From positions 1-64,000 of the forward strand of contig NZ_VMYE01000005.1 in assembly GCF_007655255.1 (NCBI RefSeq): a stretch of 64,000 nt of DNA, given 5' to 3'. The stretch's first letter is position 1; each line of letters starts with the position of its first letter. Shown piece after piece: positions 27,576 through 35,865 of the stretch. Under the pieces are notes generated by a model. It had not been told where the DNA came from. It saw only the letters and a program-made list of their open reading frames with translations, and made no database searches. The translations under genes and the position numbers were made by a program. The DNA is from Extensimonas perlucida (GTDB taxonomy: Bacteria; Pseudomonadota; Gammaproteobacteria; Burkholderiales; Burkholderiaceae_C).

Positions 27576-28544
27576 TCATGCATAGGCCCGAATGGCCTGG
27601 GCCAGTTCCGCCTTGAGGGCGGTTCTCAATTCCTTGGGCTCCAGCGCCTCCACATGCGCTCCATGGCGCAGCACGTCCAGCGTCAACTCCCGCAAATCCG
27701 TGTAAGGCAGCCGCATCTCCATGCGCCCATCGGCCAGCCATGTGATTTCCTGCTTGGGATGCCACATCTCCCGGGACACCCAGCGCGCCCGCTCGGCCGA
27801 GAACCGCAGCCGCGCCCACTGCACCTTTCTCCCAGAAAATATTCCGTACCCCTGGCCCACGAACTCTTCGAGAGTTCGCTCATCAACCTCTTGGCTCTTG
27901 ACATCCAGTAGGTGCACTTCTTCCATCGAGTCCAGCGCAAACGAGCGCAAGCCGACTCGCATGTGACACCAGGCGACCAGGTACCAGTTGCCCCGGTAAT
28001 GCACCAAGACCTGGGGAGAGACCACCCGCTCGCTGCGCTCGTCGCGGGCCCGCACGTAATACCGCAGCGCCAACTGGCGGCGGGTGAGGAGGGCGGTGGC
28101 AACCACTTCGAAGTGCTGAGCCGCCACCGCACGGTGACCGGTGGCCAGCAGGCGGAAGCGCTTCTCCACGTCGTTGGCCGCGTGCTGGCCGGATTCAATC
28201 AGGGCCCGCAGCCGTGCTTTCAGAGGTTCAATCTGCGCCTTGAGCAGCGTGGGCTGCAGGTCGGACAGCATCGCCTGCATCATCAAGAGTGCGTAGGCTT
28301 CCTGGGCGTTGAACCATAGGCCCGGCAGGTTCTGGATTTCTGCTTCTCCGTCCTGCTCGTACCGATAACCTCGTGTTTCCCGGTCCCAGACGATGGGGTA
28401 GTTCAGCCGGTCGCGCATGTACTCGATATCGCGCTTGAACGTGGCCCGGGAGACCGCCAACATTTCCAGCATCGTGCCGATGGGCACCGCCCGCCCGCCT
28501 TGTAGCAGGGCATCGATTTTGTAGAAGCGCTCGGTACGGTCCAT
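27576..28544 (-). CDS. WYL-domain transcriptional regulator
   Basis: This 322-residue protein has an N-terminal winged helix of the HTH_11/DeoR type (residues 1-60, with VPIGTMLEMLAVSRATFKRD), a linker, then a WYL domain (around 150-215: LALRYYVRARDER, VSPQVLVHYRGNWYLVAWC) and a C-terminal WCX-like region. WYL regulators bind ligands such as nucleic acids through the WYL fold and frequently control phage-defence genes (BrxR and CapW are examples). It begins one base after the stop of the DUF1810 gene and precedes the SGNH gene. It could regulate its own operon or the opposing BREX operon. Confidence 0.85.
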   Translation of the reverse strand: MDRTERFYKIDALLQGGRAVPIGTMLEMLAVSRATFKRDIEYMRDRLNYPIVWDRETRGYRYEQDGEAEIQNLPGLWFNAQEAYALLMMQAMLSDLQPTLLKAQIEPLKARLRALIESGQHAANDVEKRFRLLATGHRAVAAQHFEVVATALLTRRQLALRYYVRARDERSERVVSPQVLVHYRGNWYLVAWCHMRVGLRSFALDSMEEVHLLDVKSQEVDERTLEEFVGQGYGIFSGRKVQWARLRFSAERARWVSREMWHPKQEITWLADGRMEMRLPYTDLRELTLDVLRHGAHVEALEPKELRTALKAELAQAIRAYA

Positions 28545-28545
28545 C

Positions 28546-29349
28546 TCAGAGCAGCCTCACCGTTTCAAGATCCGCCTTGCCGCCGTAGAAATGTTTCAGA
28601 GCCGAATGAAACACCGAGTTCGGGGTGGCCGATGCTCTATCGAAGAGCGTCGCGCAAGAGCGAAACTTCATCGCGTCCACCGTCCCGAAAATATCGTCCG
28701 CCCGACGGTCCGGGTGCTGCAGGACCAGACGGAAGCACTCGTGCAGCCGGTGACCCAGCAGAGGATGCTCCAGGTACAGCCGTGCCTCGTGCAAGTCCAC
28801 GATGCCGTACTTCTGGGCTTTCCTAGAGCGACCTAGCCCGTAAAGCTGCGGAAACACAAACCACATCCAGTGCGTTTCCTTGCGACCGGCCCGAAGTTCC
28901 TCCATCGCGGTGTCGATGACCGTCGCCTGGGCCTCCACAAAGCGCTCTAGACCTGCGGGTGTCATTGTGCGACGCTGAGTCACCCGATCAAGACCCGGCG
29001 GCTGTTGCCAATACTCACCGGACGAGTAGACCGGTCGTTCGAACCGGTTCCCCCGTCGGAGGGGAAACTGGGGCGATCCGGCCACCGTCCGAAATCCCGG
29101 TTGTTCACTGAGCGGCGTGAAGCCGTTGAACGCCAGGGCATGCTCGGCCTGAGCTGCATTCGCATAAACCACTTCATCGAACACTAAACCGTGATCATCG
29201 AAGAACAGGATGGATGCACCCGTGTGAGCCGACGAATCGGCTGTGCAGGCCTCGGCCAACATCGCCCAGTTCTGTTGCAGCATGCCCGTGACCTTGAACC
29301 AGAGAGGTCCTCGGGGTAAGTCCAGCAGTTGAGCCTGTGGTCTGGCCAT
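28546..29349 (-). CDS. DUF1810-family protein with extra N-terminal domain
   Basis: The protein has 267 residues from the ATG at 29349, chosen because TTAAGGACG precedes it; the upstream ATG at 29373 lacks a site. The C-terminal 140 residues match the DUF1810 pattern: FVEAQATVIDTAMEELRAGR, HWMWFVFPQLYGLG, LEHPLLGHRL, IFGTVDAMKFRSCATLF and an FHSALKHFYGGKAD end. DUF1810 proteins have a calpastatin-like or NADAR-like alpha fold of unknown activity. The first 110 residues form an additional segment with alternating hydrophobics (ASILFFDDHGLVFDEVVY) that I cannot place. It heads the operon with the WYL regulator. Confidence 0.8.
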   Translation of the reverse strand: MARPQAQLLDLPRGPLWFKVTGMLQQNWAMLAEACTADSSAHTGASILFFDDHGLVFDEVVYANAAQAEHALAFNGFTPLSEQPGFRTVAGSPQFPLRRGNRFERPVYSSGEYWQQPPGLDRVTQRRTMTPAGLERFVEAQATVIDTAMEELRAGRKETHWMWFVFPQLYGLGRSRKAQKYGIVDLHEARLYLEHPLLGHRLHECFRLVLQHPDRRADDIFGTVDAMKFRSCATLFDRASATPNSVFHSALKHFYGGKADLETVRLL

Positions 29350-29473
29350 CTTCGTCCTTAACGAATTCAGCATGCATTCAGGTTATCGTGTTTAGTGGCT
29401 CATGCTGTGAGCCACATGTCTACCAATACTACCCCTATTGCAATCACTGTCTCATTGAGGTGGGGGTGCTCAC

Positions 29474-30487
29474 ATGCACGTTACCCTGCGCTTGCCCAAA
29501 CTGGCTGGTCGCGCTCGCTTATCTCCCAAGTTCAATAGCTGGCCAGGCATGGGTCAGTTCTTCCGTCTGCACTGGCGGGGTGAACTTGGGCTGTTCCGCA
29601 CTCTGGTGGTTGCACTCTGTGTGGTATTTGTGCCGACCACTTTGATCCTTTTTGGGGCCTTTCTGCTCAGCCAGGCCTTTCATCCTGAAAGCAAGCCCGT
29701 AGACATGATTTTTCGCCTTGGCTCCGCGGCACTGTTACCCGCCATGTTCTGGTGGGCCGTGGGGACTTACCGCAAGTCCATGAACCTCCTGACCGAGTCG
29801 AGGACGGCGGCAGCTTTTCTCACATTTCTGATGGCTGGTTTTGGAATCTGGATGCTGTGGGGCACGGCCAGGGAAGTTATTTTGTATAACTGGAAATCAC
29901 CCAGCGCCTATGCTCGCTTTCTCAGCGAGTGCGAGCAACGTACAAGCAAATGGATTTCGAAACCCTGGACCGTCACGGCTATGCCCGAACTCAACCGGAT
30001 CGTGGTTAGCGGCAGCATTGGGGAAGGCAGCGCCAAGGCTCTGGAGCGAGCAATCTTAGACAATCCGCACCTCAAGCTGCTACAGCTTGATTCCTCTGGG
30101 GGACTGGTTCATGAGGAAGAACTCATGATCGAGATCGTAAGAAAGCAGGGCCTGGACACTCTAGTGCAAGGCCGTTGCGTGAGTGCCTGCACGGGCATAT
30201 TCCTTGCTGGTGAGCGACGCTTCATCACTCCAGATGCGCGATTTGGTTTCCACCGAGCGGGCTACTGTGGACTACCGCGCGGGGCGCCGTGGGGAATTTC
30301 CGACTACATGACCTCAATCTACTACCGCGAGCGTGGTGTTGAGGAGGGCTTCATGCAGGAGGCGATGAAAACAGAGTACCACGACCTCTGGCGGCCGAGC
30401 GCCCTCGAGGTGAAGCTGGGTAAGTTCGCAACGCACTGGTGGTCAGAAAGGCCGGAAGAGTACAGCCGAGCGGCATTCATGAAATGA
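29474..30487 (+). CDS. Membrane protein with ClpP/SDH-like serine protease domain
   Basis: This 337-residue protein has three hydrophobic segments in its first 140 residues (about 44-66, 78-98 and 113-133). A soluble domain from about residue 160 resembles ClpP-like periplasmic proteins (COG3904 type). It shows IVVSGSIGEGSAKALERAI, LQLDSSGGLVHEE, then RCVSACTGIFLAG with the candidate nucleophile Ser, and FGFHRAGY with the candidate His. This is the order of the crotonase/ClpP fold. The start follows a GGTGGGGGTG stretch. It runs away from the DUF1810/WYL operon and is followed after 63 bases by a metallopeptidase gene, so two proteases may act together. Confidence 0.7.
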   Translation: MHVTLRLPKLAGRARLSPKFNSWPGMGQFFRLHWRGELGLFRTLVVALCVVFVPTTLILFGAFLLSQAFHPESKPVDMIFRLGSAALLPAMFWWAVGTYRKSMNLLTESRTAAAFLTFLMAGFGIWMLWGTAREVILYNWKSPSAYARFLSECEQRTSKWISKPWTVTAMPELNRIVVSGSIGEGSAKALERAILDNPHLKLLQLDSSGGLVHEEELMIEIVRKQGLDTLVQGRCVSACTGIFLAGERRFITPDARFGFHRAGYCGLPRGAPWGISDYMTSIYYRERGVEEGFMQEAMKTEYHDLWRPSALEVKLGKFATHWWSERPEEYSRAAFMK

Positions 30488-30550
30488 GGGATGGCCGGAT
30501 TGTGGCTCTAAAGATCAGTTGCAAGCTCAACTTCACAATGGAGTGACCTT

Positions 30551-32494
30551 ATGAACAGCCCAAGCAACAGCCCCCCGCGTGTGCGAAGCTGGATTCCACC
30601 CAGCTTCGCATGGACGACTGCACCTGACGTGTTCTGTGTTGATGTGCCGATCACCGATCCTAACGTTGTCGAATTTATATCAACCGGCTCGCTTGCGGTA
30701 ACCATCTACGCAGCTAAGGCCACAGCGCGAGCTTTAGCCCGTCTACGAAGCGGTACCGGGCTAAGACTAATGGGAGAACTGGAACAAGCGGTTTGGTCTC
30801 CTACCAAGCTCAAACCTACCGACTCACGCATTGGCCCCGGTACAAAGGTTGTCGCGTATTGCTGCGGTGTGTTTTTGCTGCCTGACGACAAAACCCTGTG
30901 CGTTCTGGTGGGCCGATCGAAGCCGTTGGTACCGGATGCCTGGATATCGTCTACCCTCAAAGCCAGTGCAGATGCGCTTCTTCTGGAGCATCAGACCAAG
31001 GTCGCCGAATTCGACGATGCGATCAGCCGTAAGAGGCAGGACAACGAGGACTTCTACGGACGCCACAGTGCCATGAAGAAGTTCGAAGGGTTCGCCCAAG
31101 CGCAGTTGGCGATGAAGAGCCAGTTTCAGCGCCCGGTTGTAACTGCGGAGCGGCTACGGACTTTCATGCTGCGTGCCGTGAAGTTCCCACAGCCTACTTC
31201 GGGCGACACGGAGAAGCTGGCTCGTTCAGCAATTTCTGCGGTCGCCGCATCTGGCTGGCCCCCTTCCCGTGATGGCAACTACGCCGGTATTCTCCCCGGC
31301 ACTGCTGGGCACCGCGCGCAAGGCCTTGTTTCATGGGCGCCCCACTCAGGCCTCCCCTCGTACCCCGAGGTCCGCTGGGCCGTTCAAAGGCGCTTGCCTG
31401 CGGCACTGCGCAAGCCGCGCAGCGAGCAGATAGGCAGTCCCAACTTCGACACTGGCGCTCAGCCGGTGGAGGACTCGGTTCAAGTCCAGGGCTTTGTTCC
31501 GGAGGCAAACGATCTCAAGGATTCGCTAGACGATCTGCAGCTCGACCAAATCGGGGACCGAGACCGGGTTGACGGCGTTCGCAGCGACTTAAAGGGACAG
31601 GGCTTCGAAGCCATCGCCTGGTTCCAGCCTTATCACGTATGGACCGAGGAAACGTGGGGCATCTACTTCGACGCCCGAAAGCTGGACGACCTGGCGCTTA
31701 GCTTTCTGGACGACTTCAAGTCGGAGAATGTTAATGGATCACACAGCCTGGCTGCGCTGCTGGCCTTTGGCCTGACCTACGCCCACGAGCTGTTCCACGC
31801 TCGGGTGGAGGCCGCACTCTCGTGGCTTGAAATCAACGCCCAGCAGCCGCGACACCTGCGCTACCAGGACCGCGTCTACCAGGCGCTGCGCGAAACGCCC
31901 GATTGGCTTGAGGAAGCCCTGGCCAACTGGTCAGCATGGGACTGGTTTAAAGCACCCAGCATCAGGTCATTGGTGACACGCATGGCGTCGAACATTGAGG
32001 GCCTGGACCGCGTCGTCGAAGGGGCTCTCGACCTCGCACCACCTGGGTATCGGGAATGGCGCCTGGGACATCACGCCGCCACATGGCGCACCTTTGCCAA
32101 CCAGTTAAGCACTGCCAACCCCAAGATCAACTCCACCAGCATCGGCTTGCCGCTTGAAAGCGCCCTGACCGGCCCGCTGCCGTACGACTTCCAGCACGCC
32201 GACATCCCTTTGCGTTTCGTGGGCTCCGGGGTCATTGCTGACCGTCTTCAGAGCCACCCGTCCACGTTCAACGTGCCGCCTCGCCGCGAGCTTGAGCGGG
32301 CGCTAAAACGCTTCCACCACAGCCTGGACGCGTCGGGCGGCAAAGGCGGTCACCAGAAGTGGACGGGGCCGGATCAACGTGCCTTCATTCTTCCCACGCG
32401 CGACCCGGTGAGCCCGGGCGTCTTCAAGACGTTCCTGCACCATGTGGGCATCGATAAAGCCACTTACGTTCGTCAAGTTCGACCTAATCTCTGA
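30551..32494 (+). CDS. Zinc-metallopeptidase-like protein with HicA-like C-terminus
   Basis: This 647-residue protein has no overall family that I recognise. HELFH at 412-416, within TYAHELFHARVEAAL, is an HExxH zinc site. A Glu in DWLEEALANW about 45 residues later is placed like the third ligand of gluzincins. The last 60 residues (GGKGGHQKWTGPDQRAFILP then SPGVFKTFLHHVGIDKATYV) follow the HicA mRNA-interferase pattern, including the His of GSHHxF-type motifs. The N-terminal 330 residues are predicted mixed alpha/beta with no motif. GGAGTGA precedes the ATG. The arrangement suggests a protease effector joined to a dsRNA-binding-like fold, which is inference. Confidence 0.7.
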   Translation: MNSPSNSPPRVRSWIPPSFAWTTAPDVFCVDVPITDPNVVEFISTGSLAVTIYAAKATARALARLRSGTGLRLMGELEQAVWSPTKLKPTDSRIGPGTKVVAYCCGVFLLPDDKTLCVLVGRSKPLVPDAWISSTLKASADALLLEHQTKVAEFDDAISRKRQDNEDFYGRHSAMKKFEGFAQAQLAMKSQFQRPVVTAERLRTFMLRAVKFPQPTSGDTEKLARSAISAVAASGWPPSRDGNYAGILPGTAGHRAQGLVSWAPHSGLPSYPEVRWAVQRRLPAALRKPRSEQIGSPNFDTGAQPVEDSVQVQGFVPEANDLKDSLDDLQLDQIGDRDRVDGVRSDLKGQGFEAIAWFQPYHVWTEETWGIYFDARKLDDLALSFLDDFKSENVNGSHSLAALLAFGLTYAHELFHARVEAALSWLEINAQQPRHLRYQDRVYQALRETPDWLEEALANWSAWDWFKAPSIRSLVTRMASNIEGLDRVVEGALDLAPPGYREWRLGHHAATWRTFANQLSTANPKINSTSIGLPLESALTGPLPYDFQHADIPLRFVGSGVIADRLQSHPSTFNVPPRRELERALKRFHHSLDASGGKGGHQKWTGPDQRAFILPTRDPVSPGVFKTFLHHVGIDKATYVRQVRPNL

Positions 32495-32693
32495 ACCACC
32501 AAGCCCTCTTTACGGCGGTGTGACAAGATTTTCCGAACCTCTGAATGTGAACAGCACAGCGTCTCACTCGATGGGGTAAGCAGCAGACTCGAAGATCGTG
32601 CCTCGCAGTGGGGCCGATCACGAGGTCACCGTCATTTGCCTTCATTTGTCACCACGCGTGGTGGGGTATTCCGGGGGACCGATGGAATGGGCT
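32495..32693. other. Right end of the accessory island, noncoding
   Basis: Between the metallopeptidase stop and the mutS remnant there is no convincing gene. The island-type sequence appears to continue to about 32,732, where homology to MutS begins on the other strand. I found no obvious direct repeat that could be an attachment site, and the left junction is outside the window, so the two ends cannot be compared. Confidence 0.4.
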
Positions 32694-32822
32694 TTAAAGA
32701 AAAATCAAACGCGACAAGGGCTTAGAAATCACGCCCATGTACTGCTGCATCATCGGCGTGTGGCTTTTTTCCAGTGCAGTGTCCCCCGTGGGCGGAGCAG
32801 AAAAGTCGTTGCGTGGCTTCAT
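32694..32822 (-). pseudogene. mutS: mutS, 5' fragment cut off by the island
   Basis: Twenty bases after the cysM stop, with GAGGGAC as ribosome-binding site, a leftward frame begins MKPRNDFSAPP and continues KSHTPMMQQYMG. HTPMMQQY is the invariant start of DNA mismatch repair protein MutS (in Escherichia coli it lies at residues 10-17, followed by LRLKAQ). Here similarity stops after about residue 30, at position 32,733. Unrelated residues run to a TAA at 32694-32696. The remaining 800 or more codons are absent from this side. MutS recognises mismatches after replication, so the chromosome may lack mismatch repair unless an intact copy exists elsewhere or the fragment is a duplicate. Confidence 0.8.
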
Positions 32823-32841
32823 CGTCAAAAAGCACCGTCCC

Positions 32842-33753
32842 TCAAACCGGGAACACGCCCGTGGAAAGGTAGCGGTCGCCGCGGTCGCAGACCACGAACA
32901 CCACCGTCGCCTGCTGCACGCGCGCGCCGATCTGCTGCGCCGCCCAGCACGCCCCGGCCGCCGAAATGCCTGCAAAAATGCCCTCTTCGCGCGCGAGGCG
33001 CCGGCACATGTCCTCGGCGTCGTCCTGGCCGACGTAGATCAGTTCATCGACCAGGCTGGGGTCGTAAATTTGGGGCAGATATTCCTCGGGCCACTTGCGT
33101 ATGCCAGGAATGCGCGCGCCCTCCTGCGGCTGCGCGCCGATGATTTGGATCGCGGGGTTTTTTTCCTTGAGAAAACGCGCCACGCCCGTGATGGTGCCCG
33201 TGGTGCCCATGGCGCTCACGAAATGCGTGATGCGCCCGCCCGTCTGCTCCCACAGCTCGGGCCCCGTGGTCTCGTAATGGCTGCGCGGGTTGTCGGGGTT
33301 GGCGAACTGGTCGAGCACCTTGCCCTCGCCGCGCTTTTGCATGGCTTCGGCGAGGTCGCGCGCGTATTCCATGCCGCCGCTCTTGGGCGTTAGCACGAGC
33401 TCGGCGCCAAACGCCTTCATGGTCTGCGCGCGCTCGATCGAGAGGTCTTCGGGCATCACGAGCACCATGCGGTAGCCCTTGATGGCCGCGGCCATGGCCA
33501 GCGCGATGCCGGTGTTGCCCGAAGTGGCCTCGATCAACGTGTCGCCGGGGCGGATCTCGCCGCGCTCCTCGGCGCGGCGGATCATCGAGAGCGCGGGCCG
33601 GTCTTTCACCGAGCCCGCGGGGTTGTTGCCCTCGAGCTTGGCCAGAATCACATTGCCGCGCGCGGCGCTTTCCTGCGCGCCTATGCGCTGCAGGGCCACG
33701 AGCGGCGTGCGGCCCACGGTGTCTTCTATGGTCGGGTACGGAGGGTGTTGCAT
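32842..33753 (-). CDS. cysM: Cysteine synthase B
   Basis: This 303-residue PLP enzyme makes cysteine from O-acetylserine and sulfide or thiosulfate. It starts MQHPPYPTIEDTVGRTPLV. The PLP lysine is in NPAGSVKDRPA (about residue 45), the substrate loop is EATSGNTGIAL, and the phosphate-binding GTTGTITGV follows. The ending resembles CysM rather than CysK in length and in KWPEEYLPQIYD. A frame open to 34041 passes through the tRNA and is not real. Base composition is clearly higher in GC than in the island. The next gene downstream would be mutS. Confidence 0.9.
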   Translation of the reverse strand: MQHPPYPTIEDTVGRTPLVALQRIGAQESAARGNVILAKLEGNNPAGSVKDRPALSMIRRAEERGEIRPGDTLIEATSGNTGIALAMAAAIKGYRMVLVMPEDLSIERAQTMKAFGAELVLTPKSGGMEYARDLAEAMQKRGEGKVLDQFANPDNPRSHYETTGPELWEQTGGRITHFVSAMGTTGTITGVARFLKEKNPAIQIIGAQPQEGARIPGIRKWPEEYLPQIYDPSLVDELIYVGQDDAEDMCRRLAREEGIFAGISAAGACWAAQQIGARVQQATVVFVVCDRGDRYLSTGVFPV

Positions 33754-33793
33754 AAGCTCAACTGTGCCATAATTGCCGGCTTCATTGCATGCC

Positions 33794-33878
33794 GCCCGGG
33801 TGGTGAAATTGGTAGACGCAGGGGACTCAAAATCCCCCGCCGCGAGGCGTGCCGGTTCGAGTCCGGCCCCGGGCACCA
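33794..33878 (+). tRNA. tRNA-Leu, anticodon CAA
   Basis: Acceptor arm GCCCGGG (33794-33800) pairs with CCCGGGC (33868-33874). The anticodon loop CTCAAAA gives anticodon CAA. A long variable arm of class II type precedes the TTCGAGT loop. A75-CCA is encoded at 33875-33878. It is divergent from cysM. Confidence 0.95.
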
Positions 33879-33906
33879 GCGCATCGCGCCAAGCGCACAA
33901 AACAGA

Positions 33907-33940
33907 GCCGCACCGCCTTTTTGGGACGTGCGGTTTTTTG
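33907..33940 (+). terminator. Rho-independent terminator after tRNA-Leu
   Basis: CCGCAC (33908-33913) pairs with GTGCGG (33928-33933) across a 14-base loop and is followed by TTTTTT. It lies 30 bases after the tRNA CCA end. Confidence 0.7.
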
Positions 33941-34032
33941 CTTTTCCTGGCGAGAAAAAAGCCGTCTGCAAGCCGAAAAACCATGGCGTAAGATGGTCCT
34001 TCGTCGGCAACGAGAAACGAAGGAGACAGGCC

Positions 34033-34863
34033 ATGGAGCAAGCCTCACGCGAATTCGACTACAGCACACCTGCACCGGGGCTTGGCGTTTTGCGCCTGCA
34101 ACGACCCACGCGGCGCAATGCGCTGCATCTGGCATTGGTGCATGACCTGCACCGCCTCTTCGACCAGATTCTGGCCGACGCGTCGCTGCGCGCACTGGTG
34201 CTGTACGGCGAAGGCGGGCACTTTTGCGCCGGGCTAGACCTCAAAGCATGGGTCGAAGGTAAAGACTTCGATAAAGCGCAAGTGCTGCAAGCCATGCGCC
34301 TGCAGCAGACTTTCGCAGGTCTGGTCCAGCGTTTGCGCGCGAGCGACGCGGCCGTGATCGCCGCCGTCGATGGCGTGGCCGTGGGTGCGGGCATGGCGCT
34401 GACGCTCGCAGCCGACGTGCGCTTTGGCACCGCACGCACGCAATTTCACATCGGCGCCGTGCGCATCGGCCTGACCGCGGGCGAATGCGGCATCAGCTAC
34501 CACCTGCCACGCCTGATCGGCGCGGGGCGCGCGTTCGAGCTCATGCTCACAGGCCGCCCCATGCCCGCCGACGAGGCATTGCAAGCGGGCCTGCTCAGCG
34601 GCCTTGTGCCGCCCGAGCAGTTGCTGGCGCGCGCGCTCGAGTGCGCACAGCAGATCGTCGCCAATCCGCCCTACTCCACCGCGCACACCAAGCGGCTCAT
34701 GTGGCAAAACATCGACGCGCCCAGTCTGGCAGCCGCGCTCGAACTCGAAAACCACGCGCAGGTGCTCGGGCTGATGACGCAAGACTTCGACGCTGCAGTG
34801 CAGTCCTTTGTGCAAAAGAAAGCGCCTACGGGATCCGCAGGGGTCGCGCCGGTGCAAAGCTAG
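34033..34863 (+). CDS. Crotonase-family enoyl-CoA hydratase/isomerase
   Basis: This 276-residue protein has AAGGAGACAGG eight bases before the ATG. The crotonase oxyanion motifs are LVLYGEGGHFCAGLDLK (about residues 55-70) and AAVDGVAVGAGMALTLAADV (about 115-135). RLIGAGRAFELMLTGRPM and a C-terminal helix follow. Enzymes of this family hydrate or isomerise acyl-CoA esters; the substrate is not evident. The usual GG(N/D) stretch reads GAGM, and the catalytic Glu position near LTAGECGIS is kept. The stop codon TAG is formed by the first three bases of a MITE, so the natural C-terminus may have been changed. Confidence 0.85.
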   Translation: MEQASREFDYSTPAPGLGVLRLQRPTRRNALHLALVHDLHRLFDQILADASLRALVLYGEGGHFCAGLDLKAWVEGKDFDKAQVLQAMRLQQTFAGLVQRLRASDAAVIAAVDGVAVGAGMALTLAADVRFGTARTQFHIGAVRIGLTAGECGISYHLPRLIGAGRAFELMLTGRPMPADEALQAGLLSGLVPPEQLLARALECAQQIVANPPYSTAHTKRLMWQNIDAPSLAAALELENHAQVLGLMTQDFDAAVQSFVQKKAPTGSAGVAPVQS

Positions 34864-35027
34864 GAGCCTGTCGGACTTTGGGCGTCGAAAGCGAAGATGC
34901 GCCCCAGCGAGGCCAGTTTTTGCCGGATTCGCCGCTCCATAGTGGTGCCATGGGGCAAGAAGCCGGTAAAAAATGGGCCGCTGCGGCGCATTCGCAGCCG
35001 ACGATTCCAAAGTCCGACAAGCTCCTA
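34861..35027. repeat. 167-bp palindromic MITE, copy 1
   Basis: The element starts TAGGAGCCTGTCGGACTTTG and ends with the near-perfect complement CAAAGTCCGACAAGCTCCTA. The interior carries a smaller palindrome around CCATAGTGGTGCCATGG. A second copy of exactly the same length lies in inverted orientation at 45741-45907 with about eight differences. It has no coding capacity beyond chance frames. Such long-palindrome, non-autonomous elements are mobilised by a transposase elsewhere or act as folded RNA/DNA structures. Confidence 0.85.
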
Positions 35028-35108
35028 GGGGCCGCGAGAACTAAAACCAGCGACGAAAGTAGGAAATTTCACCGCCATCGTGAATTCGCTGCTACAATAC
35101 GAGGCTTC

Positions 35109-35185
35109 GCGGCTGTAGCTCAGCTGGATAGAGTACTTGGCTACGAACCAAGGGGTCGTGGGTTCGATTCCTGCCAGCCGCACCA
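35109..35185 (+). tRNA. tRNA-Arg, anticodon ACG
   Basis: Acceptor arm GCGGCTG (35109-35115) pairs with CAGCCGC (35175-35181). The anticodon stem CTTGG/CCAAG encloses CTACGAA, giving ACG. The T loop is TTCGATT and ACCA is encoded at the end. Confidence 0.95.
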
Positions 35186-35195
35186 CCATTCAGGT

Positions 35196-35236
35196 AAGCC
35201 CTGCAATCACCATCGATTGCGGGGCTTTTCCTTTTT
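35196..35236 (+). terminator. Rho-independent terminator after tRNA-Arg
   Basis: AAGCCCTGCAATC pairs with GATTGCGGGGCTT (one G-T pair) around a six-base loop. A broken T run follows. It begins about ten bases after the tRNA. Confidence 0.8.
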
Positions 35237-35278
35237 TTGATCCCGATTTTCCGCCCTAGATTTTCCGTTTTTTGCGCC

Positions 35279-35860
35279 ATGAGCAAAGCCTTCACCAAGG
35301 AAGCCGACGCGCCAGAAGATGAAGAGCTGGCACTGCCGCCGCTGCCTGCAGGCGGCAAAAATTACATCACGCCGCAAGGCTACGCGCGCCTGCGCGCCGA
35401 ACTGCTCGACTTGATCGATCACGAGCGCCCCAAAATCGTCGAGGTGGTGCACTGGGCCGCGAGCAACGGCGACCGCTCGGAAAACGGCGACTACCTCTAC
35501 GGCAAGAAGCGCCTGCGCGAGATCGACCGGCGCATCCGCTTTCTGACCAAGCGCCTCGAAATCTCCGAGGTGGTCGATCCCTCGCTGCACGCGGGCAGCG
35601 ACCAGGTGTTCTTTGGCGCCACGGTGACCTACGTCGATGACCTGGGAGACGAGCGCACGGTGACCATCCTTGGCATCGACGAGGCCGACAGCAGCCAGGG
35701 GCAGGTGAGCTGGATTTCACCCGTCGCCCGGGCCCTCTTGCGCGCGCGTGTGGGCGACGAAGTGCAACTGCCCACGCCGGGCGGCGTGCGCACGCTGGAG
35801 ATTTTGCAGCTGCACTATCCCGAAAACCCCGCCGCAACCACCCCTGCGCCCAAAGCCTGA
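35279..35860 (+). CDS. greB: Transcript cleavage factor GreB
   Basis: This 193-residue protein starts MSKAFTKEADAPEDEE. A coiled-coil domain (YITPQGYARLRAEL to FLTKRLEISEVVD) carries the two acidic tip residues in SNGDRSENGDY (around 80-90). The FKBP-like C-terminal domain has VFFGATVTYVDD and VSWISPVARALL. GreB enters the RNA polymerase secondary channel and triggers cleavage of backtracked transcripts. KKRLREIDRRIRFL is the GreB form of the motif. The upstream frame to 35237 overlaps the terminator and is unlikely. It converges on spoT with a five-base gap. Confidence 0.92.
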   Translation: MSKAFTKEADAPEDEELALPPLPAGGKNYITPQGYARLRAELLDLIDHERPKIVEVVHWAASNGDRSENGDYLYGKKRLREIDRRIRFLTKRLEISEVVDPSLHAGSDQVFFGATVTYVDDLGDERTVTILGIDEADSSQGQVSWISPVARALLRARVGDEVQLPTPGGVRTLEILQLHYPENPAATTPAPKA

Positions 35861-35865
35861 AGCAT

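Noticed and set aside
33794-33878. tRNA-Leu as the integration site of the island
   Set aside because: Complete cysM and the mutS start lie between the tRNA and the island, and the sequence break is at about 32,733. No copy of the tRNA 3' end was seen in the island.
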